Of a stretch of DNA of 64,000 nucleotides, positions 1-7,449 are shown in pieces. The stretch comes from Actinomycetota bacterium. Its GTDB lineage: Bacteria; Actinomycetota; Actinomycetes; S36-B12; UBA10799. The notes beneath the pieces are model-generated. The model saw only the letters and a list, made by a program, of their open reading frames with translations, did not search any database and had not been told where the DNA came from. Both the position numbers and the translations under genes were made by a program. The stretch's first letter is position 1. Every line of letters starts with the position of its first letter. The DNA lies in assembly GCA_020637055.1 (NCBI GenBank), contig JACJWR010000002.1, positions 372,001 through 436,000 on the forward strand, read 5' to 3'.

Positions 1-1185
1 CGCCCTCGGCTGCCGGAATCTCCAGGAAGGTGATGTTGCGCGCGGCCGCCTCATCACCGGCGATCATCACGTCGATGTAGTTGTCGCGGTCCTCGGCGTA
101 GCAGTCGTCGTAGAACACCTGCGCGCCCGCATCCTCCGGCTGCCCCAAATCCGCCAGGCCCACCACCGCAGCGTCCCGCCCGCCACCTCGTAGTCACGGC
201 CCACCTCCGAGATGACCACATCTGAGCCATCCACCCCGCGCGCGTGCACCCGGAAGAACGTGCCGAAGTCCTCCGGTGTGATCCCGCGCACCCCATCCGG
301 GGAGAACCCGCCGGTCGTGAGCATGCGCAGCCGGAAATCCGCCTGATCGCCGTAGAGCGTCTGCTCATCGTTGGGCAGCGTCGCCCCACCGACATTGGCC
401 ACACCGCCCTCTCCCTGCACCGGGACGTCGACGCGGTTGAGTTTCGCCCCCGCCAGTGTGGGACCGGAGTCGTACGGCGTCTGCTCGGTGGTCCACGACA
501 ACCCGGTGGCCGCGACATCGCCCTGCGGCCCGGCGAGCAGCAATTCACTACCGTCCGGCGCGGCGACGATGTCCAACCGCACGGGATACTTCGCATCGGG
601 TTCACCGGAGCGCCCACGGTTGCCCAGATCGCTGAACATCACCACCGTGTTGCGCTCGTTGAGTTCGAAGTTCGGCGTCATCGTCAACGAATCCACACCC
701 ACCACCTCGCCGGTGTTGAGGGTGAAGCGGAACTGCGCGGGATCGAGGGTGTCGGTGCGGATCGGCCAGCTGAACACCACCGGCAGCCCGTCGACGTCGG
801 TGGGGTCCTTGCCCGGCGCGACCAGCGTGATCATCCCTAAGCCGCGTGCCGGTGCCACGCTGCTGCGATCGGCATCGGTGGGTCCGCCGTCCTTTCGGCA
901 TTGCATCGCAGAGTCGAAGGCACCACCGACAGCGCGGGTGGAGGCCTCATCGTCGCCGGCGGTCGCGATGATGCCGTCGAACCCGAGACCGGCGGAAAGA
1001 ATCTCCGGCTGGTCGGTCCAGTAGTCCGCCGCCACCAGACGTCCGTCGTACATCGTCGCTCCGGCCTCGTCGGCCTGGTTGCGTAACCCCACAAGCAGCA
1101 CGAGCGCTGCCACGGCAGCCAACGCCACGACAACGCCGCCGATCTTCGCCCACCGCGGTACGCCACCCACCCAGCCATGATCCAC
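1..1185 (-). CDS. Membrane-anchored protein of unknown function, frameshifted and cut by the window edge
   Basis: The product is not recognised. A short cytoplasmic start is followed by one membrane segment (about residues 13-36, rich in Ala, Val and Leu) and then a roughly 300-residue polar domain predicted to lie outside the membrane. The GTG start at 1185 was chosen because GGAG lies seven bases upstream; a TTG at 1206 is also in frame. Near positions 172-184, in a G/C-rich run, the frame breaks. The original frame then reads a Trp/Arg/Thr-rich tail, whereas a one-base correction gives a natural-looking continuation (RDAAVVGLADLGQPEDAG, then FYDDCYAED) that stays open to the left edge. The C-terminus lies outside the window. 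The frameshift may be a sequencing error or a true lesion. Confidence 0.6.
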
Positions 1186-1383
1186 CGAATCACTCCGGCA
1201 CAGCAAACAGGCAGCGCAAACGGGCAGCGGCCCGGTGTGGGAAGTGGATGTGCAAACGCCTCGGCGAGTCCGGAGACTTGGGAGTTGAGACTCCGACCGG
1301 AATCGGGGCGGTTTCAGCTACCCGCTGTTGCCGCTGGGTGGAAGCAGTGGCATCCGCGAATCTCGGCAGGCAAGATGGCGGTC

Positions 1384-2313
1384 ATGAGGGGGTACATCGG
1401 GGTCACCGACTCTGGTTGGGCCGCGCAGTTGCGTGCCACCGGGCAGCGCGAGGCGAACTTCTGGTCGCCCTCGGGCAGGACACGATTCCGGGCGTTGCAG
1501 CCGGGAGAGCCGTTTCTGTTCAAGACCCATTCGCCGGACAACCGCATCGTCGGTGGCGGCTTCTTCGAGCACTTCACCTTCCTGCGTGCCAGTGAGGCGT
1601 GGGACTTCTTGGGGTTGGCCAACGGGGTCGACTCGCTAGAGGAGTTGCGGGCGCGGGTGCAGCGCTATCGGCGAGGCGACGTCGAGGCCGACCCCTGGAT
1701 CGGATGCGTCATCCTGGGCGACGTCGACTTTTTCGACGAGTCCGTCGAGTTGGCACCGCCGCGGTCATTCGCCAAGAACATCGTTCGAGGCAAGGGCTAT
1801 GAGCTTGACGGACCCGAGGTGGACACGGATGCCGAGCGGCTCTTCGGGCTTCTCATGGCTGGGAACGCCGTCGGTGTCGGCTCGGCGCAACCTCTCGTCG
1901 TCGCCGGACCGGTGTTCGGTGAGGATGCGGTCGTGCGTCGTCGCATGGGTCAGGGGGCGTTCAAGGCGCTCGTGCTGGAGAGCTACGAACGACGCTGCGC
2001 GATCACCGGACACAAGATCGCCCCAACCCTGCAGGCTGCGCACATCAAGCCGGTGTCACGAGGTGGGGAGAACCGTGTGGACAACGGGCTCCTGCTCCGC
2101 TCGGACGTGCACACCATGTTCGACCGGGGGTATCTCACCGTGGACACCTCGCACCGGCTTCGGGTGAGCCCACGACTTCGTGAGGAGTTCGGCAACGGTG
2201 AAGAGTTCTACTCCCGGGAGGGGACAGTCATCGCGCTGCCCCAACGCACCGTGGATCGTCCAGGGAAGCCTTTCCTGGAATGGCACGGTGACGAAGTCTT
2301 CCTCGCCGGCTGA
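1384..2313 (+). CDS. HNH endonuclease with an N-terminal PUA-like domain
   Basis: The 309-residue protein ends in an HNH nuclease module. Cys205 starts the zinc/His-Me region (CAITGHK), followed by AAHIKP (His220), then GGENRVDNGLLL with Asn234 and DVH with His243. These are the expected catalytic and metal-binding positions. The N-terminal 150 residues (YIGVTDSGW, WIGCVIL, then DFF) resemble the PUA/EVE/SRA class of folds that read modified bases in type IV restriction enzymes; that link is inference from pattern only. ATG at 1384 is preferred by the domain start; ATG 1375 is equally possible, and neither has a good ribosome site. The gene stands alone with no methylase or partner nuclease beside it, which suits a modification-dependent enzyme. 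Confidence 0.75.
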   Translation: MRGYIGVTDSGWAAQLRATGQREANFWSPSGRTRFRALQPGEPFLFKTHSPDNRIVGGGFFEHFTFLRASEAWDFLGLANGVDSLEELRARVQRYRRGDVEADPWIGCVILGDVDFFDESVELAPPRSFAKNIVRGKGYELDGPEVDTDAERLFGLLMAGNAVGVGSAQPLVVAGPVFGEDAVVRRRMGQGAFKALVLESYERRCAITGHKIAPTLQAAHIKPVSRGGENRVDNGLLLRSDVHTMFDRGYLTVDTSHRLRVSPRLREEFGNGEEFYSREGTVIALPQRTVDRPGKPFLEWHGDEVFLAG

Positions 2314-2526
2314 CGGCGGGGCTTCTCAGCCGCGACTGGCACCTAGGCGAGCATCGAACCCGACGACACCGGCACCGAGAAACACCGACCCCCGTTCACC
2401 GGCGGCGACGGGACGTCGCGCCCCGAGCGTGGGTGTGGCGGAGTCGGGGATGCTGACCCGCCGGCGTGTCGACGAGGACCACGGGTGTTCAAGTGCCGAT
2501 TTTCCGGGCCCGCGCACGCAGGATTG

Positions 2527-2612
2527 TGTCCGAGGGGGGACTTGAACCCCCACGCCCTATAACGGGCACTAGCACCTCAAGCTAGCGCGTCTGCCTATTC
2601 CGCCACCCGGAC
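2527..2612 (-). tRNA. tRNA-Leu (anticodon GAG)
   Basis: On the minus strand the 86-base sequence starts GTCCGGG and ends CTCGGAC plus A, giving a seven-pair acceptor stem. The anticodon arm is CTAGC/GCTAG with loop TTGAGGT, so the anticodon is GAG. A long variable arm (about CCCGTTATAGGG) marks it as a class II tRNA, and the T arm GGGGGTTCAAGTCCCCC is perfect. CCA is not encoded. Confidence 0.97.
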
Positions 2613-2701
2613 GAGAGCCTCAAGGCTCATGGGTGGTGCAAGACTAGCAACCCCGCGCCAACCCAGGCGATCGGGGATCGTCAGCGGCGAAGCAGCGATC
2701 G

Positions 2702-3157
2702 TCACCGCTTCTTCCGCGATTCCCGCTCCCGCCGATACACCTCGACGAACTCGTCCACAGTCACCCCGGAGATTGACTCCAGAATCAGGTCGAGGTCAAG
2801 ATCGTCGACCTTCTTGAAGCGCACGCAGGACCGGCCCATGTTCAGCTTCTTCGCACCCTGCCAACGGGCCCTGAATGTCTCCTCGTCCAACGTGCTGCCC
2901 GAGTAGATCGTCATCAGGTACAGCGAGATGTGTTGCCGTTGCGAGGCCAGCGCGGCGAACATCAACGGCTTCCCGTTGTAGGTGTCCGGTTCACGGTCGA
3001 GCGGAACCACCCAGTTGATCATGCCGAAGCCCATCTCTTCGGACAGGCCCTCGGGCATCGCCGGTCGGATCGTCTCAAGCAACGCCTCGATCTGCTCGCG
3101 TCGATCCGGCGGGAGTTGTTCGAGGTAGTCGTCCACCGTGGTCGCGTCCGATTGCAT
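2702..3157 (-). CDS. DUF1801 family protein (iron-chaperone-like fold)
   Basis: The 151-residue protein carries the DUF1801 pattern: an N-terminal helix (VDDYLEQLPPDRREQIEALL), a central EEMGFGMINW segment and a basic C-terminal end (RRERESRKKR). The family includes the bacterial YdhG/frataxin-like proteins, but the biochemical role of most members is unknown. The start is ATG 3157, since TACTGT lies six bases upstream, the leaderless layout seen throughout this window. The reading frame stays open far upstream over the opposite-strand peptidase gene, but that part is a GC-rich shadow. Confidence 0.85.
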   Translation of the reverse strand: MQSDATTVDDYLEQLPPDRREQIEALLETIRPAMPEGLSEEMGFGMINWVVPLDREPDTYNGKPLMFAALASQRQHISLYLMTIYSGSTLDEETFRARWQGAKKLNMGRSCVRFKKVDDLDLDLILESISGVTVDEFVEVYRRERESRKKR

Positions 3158-3163
3158 GCGTGC

Positions 3164-3169
3164 ACAGTA
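3164..3169 (-). promoter_or_regulatory. -10 element of the DUF1801 gene (leaderless)
   Basis: TACTGT on the minus strand ends six bases before ATG 3157. No Shine-Dalgarno site is present between them. Confidence 0.5.
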
Positions 3170-3223
3170 GCGCCGATTCGGTGTTTTCGGTTCGTGCGAT
3201 TTCCTCCTCGGCGGTGGCTGGGG

Positions 3224-3229
3224 CAGGAT
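3224..3229 (+). promoter_or_regulatory. -10 element of the M20 peptidase gene (leaderless)
   Basis: CAGGAT ends six bases before GTG 3236. CAGGAT departs from TANNNT at the first base but is spaced like the other leaderless promoters here. Confidence 0.4.
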
Positions 3230-3235
3230 GGCGGT

Positions 3236-4561
3236 GTGGTTGCCTCGGATCCACTCAACGACCTCCACGCCGATGTCGTGGCCATCGTCGGCGACCTCAT
3301 CCGGTTCGACACGTCGAATCCTGGGGACAACTCCGGCCCCGGTGAGTTGGCGGCGGCCGAATTCTGCGCTGCGCTGCTGCGCGACGTCGGCTACGAACCC
3401 GAGGTCTTCACCACCACGGCCACCCACCGCGCCGGCGTCTCGCTGCTGATCCCGGGGGAGGACCCCAGCCTCGATCCGTTGTTGCTCACCGGTCACCTCG
3501 ACGTCGTGCCCGCACCACCCGCGGGATGGATCCATCCGCCGTTCTCGGGGCTGATCGACGACGACGGCGTGATGTGGGGCCGCGGTGCGGTCGATATGAA
3601 GGACATGGTCGGGATGATCCTCGCCATCGTCCGCGGCTGGGCCCGCACCGGCTACACCCCGCGCCGGCCGATCGCGGTGCTGCTCACCCCGGACGAGGAG
3701 GCGGGTGGTCACCACGGCGCCCACTGGATCGTCGCGAATCGTCCCGACCTCCTGCACGGCGCCACACAGGCGATCGGCGAAGTTGGCGGATTCAGCGTCG
3801 ACCTGCCGGGCGGACAGCGGATCTACCCGGTACAGACTGGCGAGAAGGGCCTGATGTGGATCACCGCACGGGTGGTCGGTACGGCTGGGCATGGCTCGCT
3901 GATCCACAGCGACAACCCGGTCGAGAAACTCATCGTGGCGCTGGAGGCGCTGGCCACGCACCCGTTCGAGGTCTCGCTCACGCCGTCGATGGCGCGGTTC
4001 GCCGATACGGTCGGCGAGTTGATCGGGGAGCCGCTGGCGTTCGACGACCACGAGCGTTTGGTGGCTCAACTCGGCGGCCTCGCCACGGTGATCGGGGCCT
4101 CCGTGCGCACGACGTTGAATCCGACGATGCTCAGCGCCGGCTTCAAGCACAACGTGGTGCCCTCGGAAGCCACCACCGGGATGGACGTGCGCTACCTGCC
4201 CGGAAGTCGCGAGGAGGTGTTGGCCCACATCGCGGAGGTGCTGCCCGACGACGCCACGATGACCTTCGCCAACGACGACATCGCGCTGGAGACCACCTTC
4301 GACGGACGAATCATCGAGGCCATCGTGGAGGTGCTCGGCGAGCGTGATCCCGAGGCGGTGGTGGTGCCGTACCTGATGACCGGCGGCACCGACGGCAAGG
4401 CGTTCTCCACCCTGGGGGTGCGCTACTTCGGCTTCTCGCCGCTGCAACTCGACGGCATCGAGAGCTTCTGGTCGATGTTCCACGGAGTCAACGAACGCGT
4501 GCCGGTGCGCGGCCTGGAATTCGGCGTCGAGGTCCTGGACGACGTGATCCGACGCCTCTAG
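3236..4561 (+). CDS. M20 family metallopeptidase (ArgE/DapE/ACY1 type)
   Basis: This 441-residue protein is a zinc-dependent aminoacylase or peptidase of family M20. The metal-binding motifs occur in order: LLTGHLDVVPA (first His and Asp), WGRGAVDMKDM (bridging Asp), PDEEAGG (catalytic Glu and zinc Glu) and GGTDGKAF near the C-terminus. The dimerisation domain lies between (AGHGSLIH). Substrate cannot be told from sequence. The GTG start at 3236 fits family length and has a -10 hexamer six bases upstream. In M. tuberculosis the equivalent position is, as I recall, Rv2141c, another M20 protein, so this gene belongs to the conserved backbone. Confidence 0.92.
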   Translation: MVASDPLNDLHADVVAIVGDLIRFDTSNPGDNSGPGELAAAEFCAALLRDVGYEPEVFTTTATHRAGVSLLIPGEDPSLDPLLLTGHLDVVPAPPAGWIHPPFSGLIDDDGVMWGRGAVDMKDMVGMILAIVRGWARTGYTPRRPIAVLLTPDEEAGGHHGAHWIVANRPDLLHGATQAIGEVGGFSVDLPGGQRIYPVQTGEKGLMWITARVVGTAGHGSLIHSDNPVEKLIVALEALATHPFEVSLTPSMARFADTVGELIGEPLAFDDHERLVAQLGGLATVIGASVRTTLNPTMLSAGFKHNVVPSEATTGMDVRYLPGSREEVLAHIAEVLPDDATMTFANDDIALETTFDGRIIEAIVEVLGERDPEAVVVPYLMTGGTDGKAFSTLGVRYFGFSPLQLDGIESFWSMFHGVNERVPVRGLEFGVEVLDDVIRRL

Positions 4562-4638
4562 CGCTGGATCCGTCGCGGCCCGTCCCCGCCACGCCCGGCG
4601 CCCACCCCGGCCGGCGCCCCGCCACGCCCGGCGCCCCG

Positions 4639-4790
4639 CCCCCGACCGGCGCCCCGCCCCCGTGCGCCGTGATCTCCTCCCGCCTCGCCGGGTGCCCGAC
4701 CTCGGCGCCCCGCCCCGGTGCGCCGTGATCCGCTCCCGCCTCGCCCGGCGCCCGACCTCGGCGCCCCGCCCCGGTGCGCCGTGATCTGAT
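4639..4790. repeat. 56-bp tandem repeat, about 2.7 copies
   Basis: The core GTGCGCCGTGATC occurs at 4662, 4718 and 4774, exactly 56 bases apart. It is preceded in each copy by GGCGCCCCGCCCC and followed in two by CCGCCTCGCC. The last copy breaks off at GATCTGATTGCG. Confidence 0.85.
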
Positions 4791-4843
4791 TGCGTATCCC
4801 GGAGTTGTGGCGGTTCCCCGGAGTTCCACAAGCGGGATCCTGC

Positions 4844-4960
4844 GACAGCCCCGGGGTTTGCAGCCTGAACCGGATCCGGGGTCCGGCGAAGCCCCGGGAG
4901 ACGAGAGCGGGTGACAGCCCCGGGGTTTGCAGCCTGAAGCGGTTCCGGGGTCCGGCGGCG
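4844..4960. repeat. 69-bp imperfect direct repeat, two copies
   Basis: GACAGCCCCGGGGTTTGCAG plus CCTGAA occurs at 4844 and again at 4913, followed in both cases by CGG(A/T)TCCGGGGTCCGGCG. Related words (CCCCGGGGTT, CGGGATTTGCAGG) recur near 6205-6255 in the second island. Confidence 0.8.
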
Positions 4961-5052
4961 GCCACGGGGGCCGGGCCCCGTGGCAGCCACGGGAGACGGG
5001 AGCCGGCGGCAGCCCCGGGAGCGTGGCCCCGACGGCGAGGACGGGAGGCGGC

Positions 5053-6027
5053 TCAGCCAGGCCGGCGCGAAGACGTGAGGTAGTGGCCGTGGCCGAGTCC
5101 GCGTTTGTGTACGCGCGCAATCGCCGCTGCGATGCGTTGCGCGATTCGACCGGGATCCGCCAACTGATTCCAGACCACGCGCACGCCTTCGAGGCCGAGC
5201 TCGACGAGTGCGTCGAATCTCTGCTTCTCCCGCCATAGAACCGACTCAACCGAGTCACCCAGTTGGTACTTCGACCGACCGTCGAACTCGACGAACACTG
5301 AATGTGACCGAAGCATCAGATCCACCCGACCCACAAAACGTCCACTCCGGTCCCGCACCTCCACCTGGGACTCGACGTCGTATCCGGCTTCGGCGAGGAT
5401 CAGCCGGACCCTCGTCTCGCCTGGACTCTCGGCACCCTCGTCCGCCAGGCGCAACACGCGGCGAGCTTGTGCGATGCCACGTCGCCGCCCTGCCTCACGC
5501 ATCGCCGAGGCCAGGTCGATCGCGGTGACGTCCGGGCGCCGCAGTGCCTGGTCAGCCACCACCACAGCGTCCACGAACGGTAGGCAGGTGGCGCAATCGA
5601 GAACCGTCCGGGCCAGCGTGGTGGTGACCACGTCATCGACGATGCTGACCGCCCCGTCCGGCAAGGGGCCGGCATGTAGGTGTACCTCGCCGCGCCTCTC
5701 ACCCTTCGCGCCGCCAACAAGTGCGGTGAGGTGTACCTCGTTGAGATACTCGGGTGGCACCCACAGTCCGTGCGCCACCGCCGCGGAGGCGTGACTCGCC
5801 GCGACGTTGCCGCGGATCATCTGCAGGGCACGTAGGCGGGTCAGGTGATGCTCGTGTGGGTCGCGGTCAATTGATTCGACGTAGACACCGCGACGCACCC
5901 GGTGCAGCGATCGAAGCACGGATCGAATCTCAGAACTGTCCATACCCTGCGAGCGCAAACCGGAGGGCGTGACCAGTTCGGACGCGCGGTGGCGCATCGA
6001 TCGACGCGACGAATTCGATTCCCCCAT
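5053..6027 (-). CDS. AbiEi-like / DUF559 protein (solitary antitoxin-nuclease-fold protein)
   Basis: The 324-residue product has two parts. Residues about 12-50 (LVTPSGLRSQGM, then LHRVRRGVYV) match the winged-helix N-terminus of AbiEi type IV antitoxins. Residues about 200-290 are a DUF559 domain with a PD-(D/E)XK-like arrangement: Glu204, Asp236, Glu247 in FVEFDG and Lys254. DUF559 relates to very-short-patch-repair-like nuclease folds. The start ATG 6027 has AAGGA upstream; an ATG at 6072 is also in frame. There is no AbiEii nucleotidyltransferase toxin next to it, so function as an antitoxin is doubtful. It lies between two repeat islands. Such solitary genes are common in actinobacteria and their role is unknown. 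Confidence 0.8.
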   Translation of the reverse strand: MGESNSSRRSMRHRASELVTPSGLRSQGMDSSEIRSVLRSLHRVRRGVYVESIDRDPHEHHLTRLRALQMIRGNVAASHASAAVAHGLWVPPEYLNEVHLTALVGGAKGERRGEVHLHAGPLPDGAVSIVDDVVTTTLARTVLDCATCLPFVDAVVVADQALRRPDVTAIDLASAMREAGRRRGIAQARRVLRLADEGAESPGETRVRLILAEAGYDVESQVEVRDRSGRFVGRVDLMLRSHSVFVEFDGRSKYQLGDSVESVLWREKQRFDALVELGLEGVRVVWNQLADPGRIAQRIAAAIARVHKRGLGHGHYLTSSRRPG

Positions 6028-6394
6028 CGAGCAATCCTTGCGCATCTCGGCGCCCGCGATCGAACTATCCACAGGCCGGCGGCAGCCTCTGAATCGGCTA
6101 CGCCACCCGGTTGTGTTCGACCGCCCGGAGGGCCATGGGGGGCAACGCTCCGCGGAGCCCCGCAGGGTCCCGCAGATCCCCGCAGATCCCGGGCTTGATG
6201 CAGGTCCCCGGGGTTGGACCTACGGGGTTTGAACGAGACGCCGGGATTTGCAGGTGCTGGCGGAGGCGGGAGGTCGCCGGGGGACGCCGGGGTTGGCGGG
6301 TGCGGGGGGAGCGGGGGAGGCGCGGCTGGCGGAGGCGGGAGGCGGAGGCGGGAGGCAGGTGCGGCTGGCGGAGAGGGGGTGCCCGACGGCGCCG
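6028..6394. repeat. Second GC-rich repeat island with G-runs, no gene
   Basis: These 367 bases separate the aldo/keto reductase from the AbiEi/DUF559 gene on the same strand. Short direct repeats are visible: GCAGATCCC twice near 6173-6189 and GGAGGCGGGAGG several times in 6330-6355. A block of five G-runs lies at 6279-6317. I see no supportable gene. Confidence 0.7.
6279..6320 (+). other. Potential G-quadruplex
   Basis: Five runs of three to six G (6279-6283, 6289-6292, 6298-6300, 6304-6309, 6313-6317) with loops of three to five bases lie on the plus strand. Four or more such runs meet the usual sequence rule for an intramolecular quadruplex. Confidence 0.55.
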
Positions 6395-7375
6395 CTAGCG
6401 CTGGTTCCAGCCGTGGTCGGGGTAGCCCAGGGGGATCGCGGAGACATCGTCGAGGGCCCCACGGATCTCCGCGGGCAATTCGACCGATTCGCTGCCCACC
6501 GCGAGAGTGGCGTGTGCAGGCGTGCGCACGCCGACGATCGGCGCGGTGACGCCCGGTTGGTCGCGCACCCACGCCAACGCCACCTCGACCGGGCTGACCT
6601 CCAGCCCGGTGGACGCCGTCACCACGGCGTCCACGATGCCCCCGGCACGTTCGGAGAAATACGGCTGGACGAATTGGGCGAACGATTGGCTGGCACCCCG
6701 GCTGTCGTTCGGCGTGCCGTTGCGGTACTTACCGGTCAGCACCCCCCGGCCGAGCGGCGACCACGCCAGCAACCCGACGCCGAGGTGCCGCGCGGCCGGC
6801 ACGACCTCGCGCTCCACGCCACGGTTGAGCAGCGAATACTCCACCTGGTTGCTCGCCAACGCCACCCGTCCCGGCACGGCCCGTTGCCAGGTGCTCGCCG
6901 CGGCCAACTGCCAGCCGCAGTAGTTGGACACGCCGACGTAGCGCACTTTGCCGGACTGCACCGCGTGGTCGACGGCGGCGAGCGTCTCTTCCAGCGGCGT
7001 CCACGGATCCCAGGCGTGCAGCTGCCACAGGTCGATGTGGTCGGTGCGGAGTCGGCGCAGGGAGGCCTCCAACGACGTCAGCAAGTGCGAGCGCGAGCCG
7101 TCGAATCGACGTTCGGTGCCCGGTCGCGAGACCGCCTTGGTCGCCAACACCACCTGATCACGAATCTCCATCTCGCTGACCAGCCGACCGACCAGGTGCT
7201 CGGATTCGCCTTCGGTGTACACGTCGGCGGTGTCGATCAGGGTCCCGCCGGCCTCCAGAAAGATGGCCAGGATCTCCCGGGCGTCGTACTCGTCGGTGTC
7301 GCGGCCCCACGTCATGGTGCCGAGACCGAGTCGGCTGACCCGCAGTCCGGTTTTGCCCAACTGACGTTGTTCCAC
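6395..7375 (-). CDS. Aldo/keto reductase
   Basis: The 326-residue protein is an NADPH-dependent (beta/alpha)8-barrel oxidoreductase. The catalytic tetrad is visible: Asp48 in LIDTADVY, Tyr53, Lys80 in VVLATK and His120 in LWQLHAWD. The cofactor-binding end includes SPLGRGVLTGKY and PIVGVRTPAHA. The physiological substrate is not predictable. GTG 7375 is the start because the family begins with the strand MEQRQLGKTGLRVSRLGLG and TAGATT sits seven bases upstream. It is transcribed divergently from the F420-type oxidoreductase gene across 74 bases. Confidence 0.93.
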   Translation of the reverse strand: MEQRQLGKTGLRVSRLGLGTMTWGRDTDEYDAREILAIFLEAGGTLIDTADVYTEGESEHLVGRLVSEMEIRDQVVLATKAVSRPGTERRFDGSRSHLLTSLEASLRRLRTDHIDLWQLHAWDPWTPLEETLAAVDHAVQSGKVRYVGVSNYCGWQLAAASTWQRAVPGRVALASNQVEYSLLNRGVEREVVPAARHLGVGLLAWSPLGRGVLTGKYRNGTPNDSRGASQSFAQFVQPYFSERAGGIVDAVVTASTGLEVSPVEVALAWVRDQPGVTAPIVGVRTPAHATLAVGSESVELPAEIRGALDDVSAIPLGYPDHGWNQR

Positions 7376-7382
7376 GGGATGC

Positions 7383-7388
7383 AATCTA
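7383..7388 (-). promoter_or_regulatory. -10 element of the aldo/keto reductase gene (leaderless)
   Basis: TAGATT on the minus strand ends seven bases before GTG 7375 and no ribosome site intervenes. Confidence 0.5.
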
Positions 7389-7435
7389 CTCGGTTGCAGC
7401 GGTGGGTCGTACCCGAGTGGCCAACGGCACCGGCG

Positions 7436-7441
7436 TAGGCT
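7436..7441 (+). promoter_or_regulatory. -10 element of the LLM oxidoreductase gene
   Basis: TAGGCT ends eight bases before ATG 7450. It lies 48 bases from the opposing -10 at 7383-7388, so the two divergent promoters share the short spacer. Confidence 0.5.
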
Positions 7442-7449
7442 CGCCAACC

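Larger units (their letters stand above)
4562..5052. repeat. GC-rich repeat island, no gene
   Basis: This 491-base stretch between the converging M20 peptidase and AbiEi/DUF559 genes holds no credible coding sequence. It contains a 56-base tandem repeat (about 4639-4790) and a 69-base duplication (about 4844-4960). Several open frames cross it, but their products are Pro/Gly/Arg/Ala-rich repeats typical of non-coding GC-rich DNA. Confidence 0.75.

Noticed and set aside
2326..2553. Short minus-strand frame next to the tRNA
   Set aside because: It runs into the 3' end of tRNA-Leu and has no coding character.
2702..5236. Very long minus-strand open frame (about 844 codons) extending the DUF1801 gene
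   Set aside because: It reads across the M20 peptidase gene on the other strand and the repeat island. The extra part is Arg/His/Gly rich and has no motifs.
4562..6394. Repeat islands as insertion-sequence ends or a CRISPR array
   Set aside because: No transposase, terminal inverted repeats or target duplications are visible, and the repeats lack unique spacers.
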